64,000 nucleotides of DNA, taken from contig BNTW01000001.1 in the NCBI GenBank assembly GCA_025996895.1, forward strand, positions 25,523-89,522, given 5' to 3'. Below are positions 60,947 through 64,000 of the stretch, piece by piece. This DNA comes from Bacteroidia bacterium (GTDB lineage Bacteria; Bacteroidota; Bacteroidia; Bacteroidales; Azobacteroidaceae). The notes beneath the pieces are model-generated. The model was not told where the DNA came from. It made no database searches and saw only the letters and a list, made by a program, of their open reading frames with translations. The position numbers and the translations under genes were made by a program. Within the stretch, counting starts at the first letter, position 1. Every line of letters starts with the position of its first letter.

Positions 60947-62533
60947 ATGGAGACAAGTGAATTAGTAATTGACGTTCAAACCAAGGAAGTTTCTATTGCC
61001 GTCTTAGAGGATAACAAATTAGTTGAATTCCAAAAAGAGCCGTGCAATATGTCTTATTCGGTGGGCGACGTCTATCTCGGGCGAGTGAAAAAACTCATGC
61101 CGGGACTGAATGCTGCATTTGTAGATGTTGGATACAAGAAAGATGCATTTCTTCACTATCAAGATTTGGGAGTTCGTTTCAACAGTTTGAAACAATTCCT
61201 GAAAGCGACTATTTCTGACAAAAAAAAATTGCCTCCTCTCGGACGATTCGTTCCTAACGTTACCGAAATTCCGAAAGAAGGCAGCATTGCGGACGTTCTG
61301 AAAGTGGGCGACGAAATCATGGTACAGATTGCCAAAGAGCCGATTTCGACCAAAGGTCCCCGATTGACTTCGGAAATTTCTTTTGCCGGCCGGTATATCG
61401 TAGTGATTCCGTTCGGTGACAAAGTGAGTGTTTCCCAAAAAATCAAATCGAACGAAGAACGAGTCCGCCTGAAACAACTGATACTCAGTATCAAGCCCAA
61501 AAATTTCGGGGTGATTGTCCGTACGTCTGCCGAAGGCCGGCGCGTGGTGGAATTGGATACGGAGTTGAAGACATTGGTAAAACGGTGGGAAGACAACATG
61601 TCGAAGCTGTTGAAAAGTCCTAAAATTCCCTCGTTGCTTTACGAGGAAACCGGACGAGCCGTTGCGCTTTTGCGTGACATTTTTAATCCGTCGTTTGAAC
61701 ACATTTACATCAATGATGAGCCTGTTTACAATGAGGTGCGCGATTATGTGAGCGTGATTGCTCCCGACCGCGTGAATATTGTGGAATTATACAAGGGAGA
61801 ATTACCGATTTACGATAACTATGCTGTTACTAAGCAGTTGAAATCGGGTTTCGGCCGTACCGTATCGTTCAAAAACGGCGCGTATCTCATTATTGAACAC
61901 ACGGAAGCGATGCACGTTATCGATGTGAATAGCGGCAATCGTTCCAAATCGAATACCGGCCAGGAAAATACGGCGACCGATGTCAATCTGTCGGCTGCCG
62001 ACGAAATCGCCCGCCAACTGCGGTTGCGGGATATGGGCGGTATTATTGTAGTTGATTTTATAGACATGTCGGAAGCGGACAACCGTCAGAAATTGTACGA
62101 CCACATGCGCACACTTATGGCTAATGATAGGGCCAGACACAACATTTTGCCTATCAGTAAATTCGGATTGATGCAGATTACCCGCCAGCGAGTCCGGCCG
62201 ATATTGGACTTCACTACCGATGAAGTCTGTCCGGTCTGCCTCGGAAAAGGAGAAATCCAGTCGTCGTTCGCTTTTACCGGTATTCTGGAAAAGAAAGTAC
62301 AAGAAGTTGTGCAAAATTTGAAAGTGAAGAAATTCAGGCTGTACGTTCATCCATACATTGCAGCTTTTGTGAAGCAGGGTTTTATGTCCCTGCAAACGAA
62401 ATGGAAATTAAAGTACTCGTGGGGATTAAAGGTAATTCCCGACCAAAGTTTGGGTTTTCTCGACTATCGCCTCTTCGATTTGGACAAAAACGAATTGGAG
62501 TTAAAGGAAGAAAGCGAAACCCTTTCCACGTAA
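60947..62533 (+). CDS. rng: Ribonuclease E/G family endoribonuclease
   Basis: A 528-residue RNase G-sized enzyme for rRNA maturation and mRNA decay. Order: RNase H-like start with ELVIDVQTKEVSIAVLEDNK, S1 domain (GDVYLGRVKKLMPGLNAAFVDVG), 5'-sensor region (GVIVRTSAEGR), DNase I-like catalytic part with DVNSGNRSKS and GGIIVVDFIDM (metal-binding Asp residues), and the zinc link CPVCLGKG. There is no long degradosome tail. It is preceded by a strong hairpin, and its end overlaps fmt by 33 bases. Confidence 0.95.
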   Translation: METSELVIDVQTKEVSIAVLEDNKLVEFQKEPCNMSYSVGDVYLGRVKKLMPGLNAAFVDVGYKKDAFLHYQDLGVRFNSLKQFLKATISDKKKLPPLGRFVPNVTEIPKEGSIADVLKVGDEIMVQIAKEPISTKGPRLTSEISFAGRYIVVIPFGDKVSVSQKIKSNEERVRLKQLILSIKPKNFGVIVRTSAEGRRVVELDTELKTLVKRWEDNMSKLLKSPKIPSLLYEETGRAVALLRDIFNPSFEHIYINDEPVYNEVRDYVSVIAPDRVNIVELYKGELPIYDNYAVTKQLKSGFGRTVSFKNGAYLIIEHTEAMHVIDVNSGNRSKSNTGQENTATDVNLSAADEIARQLRLRDMGGIIVVDFIDMSEADNRQKLYDHMRTLMANDRARHNILPISKFGLMQITRQRVRPILDFTTDEVCPVCLGKGEIQSSFAFTGILEKKVQEVVQNLKVKKFRLYVHPYIAAFVKQGFMSLQTKWKLKYSWGLKVIPDQSLGFLDYRLFDLDKNELELKEESETLST

Positions 62534-63463
62534 AAAGTCTTCTACCGGCATACGTTTTTTCCCGGCCTGTTGAAGGGATTTAATCCGGATAAAACCGTCG
62601 GCAGTACTGACATCAAAAAATTGCTTTCCGTCGGAAACGATGACGCCTGCGGGTGATTCGGGTTTCCGGCGGATTTTTTCTGCCTCAAAAATTTTGAACT
62701 GAAGTATTTCGTCGTTTCCGACGGGCAGTTCAGTCCAAGCGGCAGGGTAGGGCGACAGTCCGCGAATAAAGTTATACACTTCTTCGGTCGTTTTGTTCCA
62801 ATTGATTTGACACGTTTCCTTAAAAATTTTGGGTGCGGGTTTTAATTCTTCTCCGGCCAAAAACATTTCTTCCTGAGGAACAGGGAGGACGGTGTTGTTC
62901 CGAATATCTTCGACGGTTTTCACGACTAATTTCGCACCCAACGCCATCAGTTTGTCGTGGATAATTTCGGCATTGTCGGTTTCGGCAATCGGTATGCGTT
63001 CCTGATAAATCACTTTTCCGGTGTCGATCTCGTGCGTAAGGAAAAAAGTCGTAACGCCGGTTTCCTTTTCGCCATTGATAATCGCCCAATTAATGGGTGC
63101 AGCTCCGCGGTATTGTGGTAAGAGTGACGCATGCAGATTGAATGTTCCCAAACGAGGCATGTTCCAAACCGCTTCGGGCAGCATACGAAACGCGACAACA
63201 ATCTGCAAATCGGCCTTCCATGCCTGCAAAGCTGATAAAAATTCCGGTTCTTTCAACTTTTCCGGTTGCAACACCGGTAGGTTTTGCGACAGCGCGTATT
63301 CTTTCACCGGACTTGCCTGCAACGTGCTGTGGTGTTTTCCCACCGGCTTGTCAGGCATAGTTACCACCCCCACAACGTTGTATCTGCCTTCGATCAACGC
63401 CCGCAGGCTTTCGACGGCAAATTCGGGAGTGCCCATAAAAACAATTTTCGGGGAAATTTCCAT
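62501..63463 (-). CDS. fmt: Methionyl-tRNA formyltransferase
   Basis: A 320-residue enzyme that formylates initiator Met-tRNA using 10-formyl-THF. N-terminal VFMGTPEFAVESLRALIE, catalytic FNLHASLLPQYRGAAPINWAI (with the Asn/His pair), and LTHEIDTGKVI are present, followed by the C-terminal tRNA-binding domain. The ATG at 63463 lies only four bases after a perfect -7 element, so the mRNA may be leaderless. The 3' end overlaps rng by 33 bases. Confidence 0.96.
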   Translation of the reverse strand: MEISPKIVFMGTPEFAVESLRALIEGRYNVVGVVTMPDKPVGKHHSTLQASPVKEYALSQNLPVLQPEKLKEPEFLSALQAWKADLQIVVAFRMLPEAVWNMPRLGTFNLHASLLPQYRGAAPINWAIINGEKETGVTTFFLTHEIDTGKVIYQERIPIAETDNAEIIHDKLMALGAKLVVKTVEDIRNNTVLPVPQEEMFLAGEELKPAPKIFKETCQINWNKTTEEVYNFIRGLSPYPAAWTELPVGNDEILQFKIFEAEKIRRKPESPAGVIVSDGKQFFDVSTADGFIRIKSLQQAGKKRMPVEDFLRGKGFAFFL

Positions 63464-63467
63464 GAAA

Positions 63468-63475
63468 CAAAGGTA
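63468..63475 (-). promoter_or_regulatory. -7 element directly before fmt
   Basis: Minus-strand TACCTTTG, exact match, ending four bases before the fmt ATG. No good -33 TTG seen. Confidence 0.55.
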
Positions 63476-63501
63476 TGTATTTTATTGAATATTGTAGATG
63501 T

Positions 63502-63774
63502 TCATTTTATTCCAAATTCTTTATATAAATTATTTATTGGTTTGGATTTTTTGCCACTGTCAATATATTCTTGATATGCTTGTTCTGCAACCATTGCATC
63601 GTATAAATCTTCGGTTTCCAATCCTATTGTAAATGGAATTCTGCCGGTTTCCGACACTTTTGCAAAAAATATTCTAATTGCTGTGGCACTATCCATTCCA
63701 AATGAATGAAAATAAGCCTCTGCTTTTTCTTTGATTACAGGGTCTATTCGTGCCTGAACTAATGTTGTTGCCAT
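63502..63774 (-). CDS. RelB/DinJ family antitoxin
   Basis: A 90-residue protein starting MATTLVQARIDPVIKEKAEA, with DSATAIRIFFAKVSETGRIPF. This is the ribbon-helix-helix DinJ/RelB signature (ARIDPxxKxxAE...MSxAIxxFFxxV). Such antitoxins repress their own operon and neutralise a YafQ/RelE mRNA interferase encoded just downstream. Downstream here there are only 38 bases before the fmt start, so no toxin follows and the antitoxin is orphaned. It lies next to transposase DNA, suggesting local rearrangement. Confidence 0.82.
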   Translation of the reverse strand: MATTLVQARIDPVIKEKAEAYFHSFGMDSATAIRIFFAKVSETGRIPFTIGLETEDLYDAMVAEQAYQEYIDSGKKSKPINNLYKEFGIK

Positions 63775-63856
63775 ACTTTTGTGTTTTTAATTATGAATGA
63801 CTTTGTTGCAACGGTAGTCAATCCGGTATTTTTCTTCACTATCGTAGCAAGTAAAA

Positions 63857-64000
63857 TTAACTCACTTTGTAAGCATCGGGCATACCAATCCCGATGAATT
63901 TATTTAATGTCAAACATTTGAGTTTGACCTCCGTTTTCTGATTTTTTAATGTTCGGGCATCCAATTCTCCACCGAAAATTGTCTTGTAGCGGAACATTAC
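63857..64000 (-). mobile_element. 3' end of an IS5-type (DDE) transposase gene
   Basis: The last 47 codons of a gene that starts beyond the right edge. They include MFRYKTIFGGELDARTLKNQ, then KTEVKLKCLTLNKFIGIGMP and DAYKVS, before the stop at 63857. RYKxIxGxxLxAR..xNQKTE..xxCxxLNxxxxxGMP is the typical C-terminus of IS5-family transposases, with the catalytic-region Glu in NQKTE. The inverted repeat cannot be defined from one end. Intact or decayed state is unknown. Confidence 0.75.

Noticed and set aside
1-64000. CRISPR arrays or riboswitches
   Set aside because: No regularly spaced repeats and no recognisable riboswitch consensus found on reading both strands.

Overview
The window looks like a chromosome segment of an anaerobic Bacteroidales bacterium that has a type IX secretion system (T9SS). 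Four lines of evidence support this. There is a SusC/SusD pair. Two secreted proteins carry T9SS type A C-terminal sorting domains, and a PorE-like protein and a DUF5103 T9SS plug-domain protein are also encoded. Promoters repeatedly show the Bacteroidetes -7 element TAnnTTTG, and few starts have a Shine-Dalgarno sequence. Core proteins are typical of the order: PGK with the charged Bacteroidales insertion, a 287-residue class primary sigma factor, long-form HisG and bifunctional HisB. I would place it near Porphyromonadaceae, Tannerellaceae, Dysgonomonadaceae or Paludibacteraceae, but sequence reading alone does not fix the genus.

Layout. 1-4317: the start of a lipoprotein gene, serC, pgk, an orphan MntA-like nucleotidyltransferase with a fragment of its HEPN partner, and a PdxA-like protein that has lost its metal-binding histidines. 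4375-10427: an inositol-phospholipid cluster (NTP transferase, ATP-grasp, CDP-alcohol phosphatidyltransferase, HAD hydrolase, myo-inositol-phosphate synthase, a convergent second CDP-alcohol phosphatidyltransferase, and a divergent PlsC-like acyltransferase). 10430-23600: an AT-rich accessory island holding a SusD remnant, a DUF1016/YhcG nuclease, a RhuM-Fic protein, a 1298-residue SIR2 protein with a coiled-coil insertion, a truncated BRO-N protein, an AbiEi-like antitoxin without an intact partner, a three-gene operon of mostly unknown function, and a WYL regulator carrying an in-frame 28-bp perfect palindrome. A 54-bp stretch resembling the 3' end of the acyltransferase gene recurs at the far edge of this island.

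23575-29287: housekeeping genes on the minus strand (TerC, Tex, primary sigma factor, HtrA protease), then tRNA-Pro(GGG). 29532-46144: a large secreted beta-helix/CARDB protein, the T9SS plug protein, rsmE, mtgA, lipB, the hisGDCB operon, a SPOR lipoprotein, a GH2 glycosidase and an ABC-2 exporter. 46155-55207: a minus-strand outer-membrane import locus of SusC, SusD, a zinc metallohydrolase lipoprotein, a DUF4302 lipoprotein and a T9SS cargo protein. 55335-64000: galK, DUF3667, porE, mutY, HU, a 30-residue COX24-like ribosomal protein, RNase E/G, fmt, an orphan RelB/DinJ antitoxin and the 3' end of an IS5-type transposase.

The best candidates for undescribed biology are the SIR2/RhuM-Fic/DUF1016 group, the three-gene operon at 20576-22580, the extra enzymes in the inositol-lipid cluster, and the histidine-stripped PdxA paralogue. 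All functions are inferred from motifs read by eye; no database search was run.
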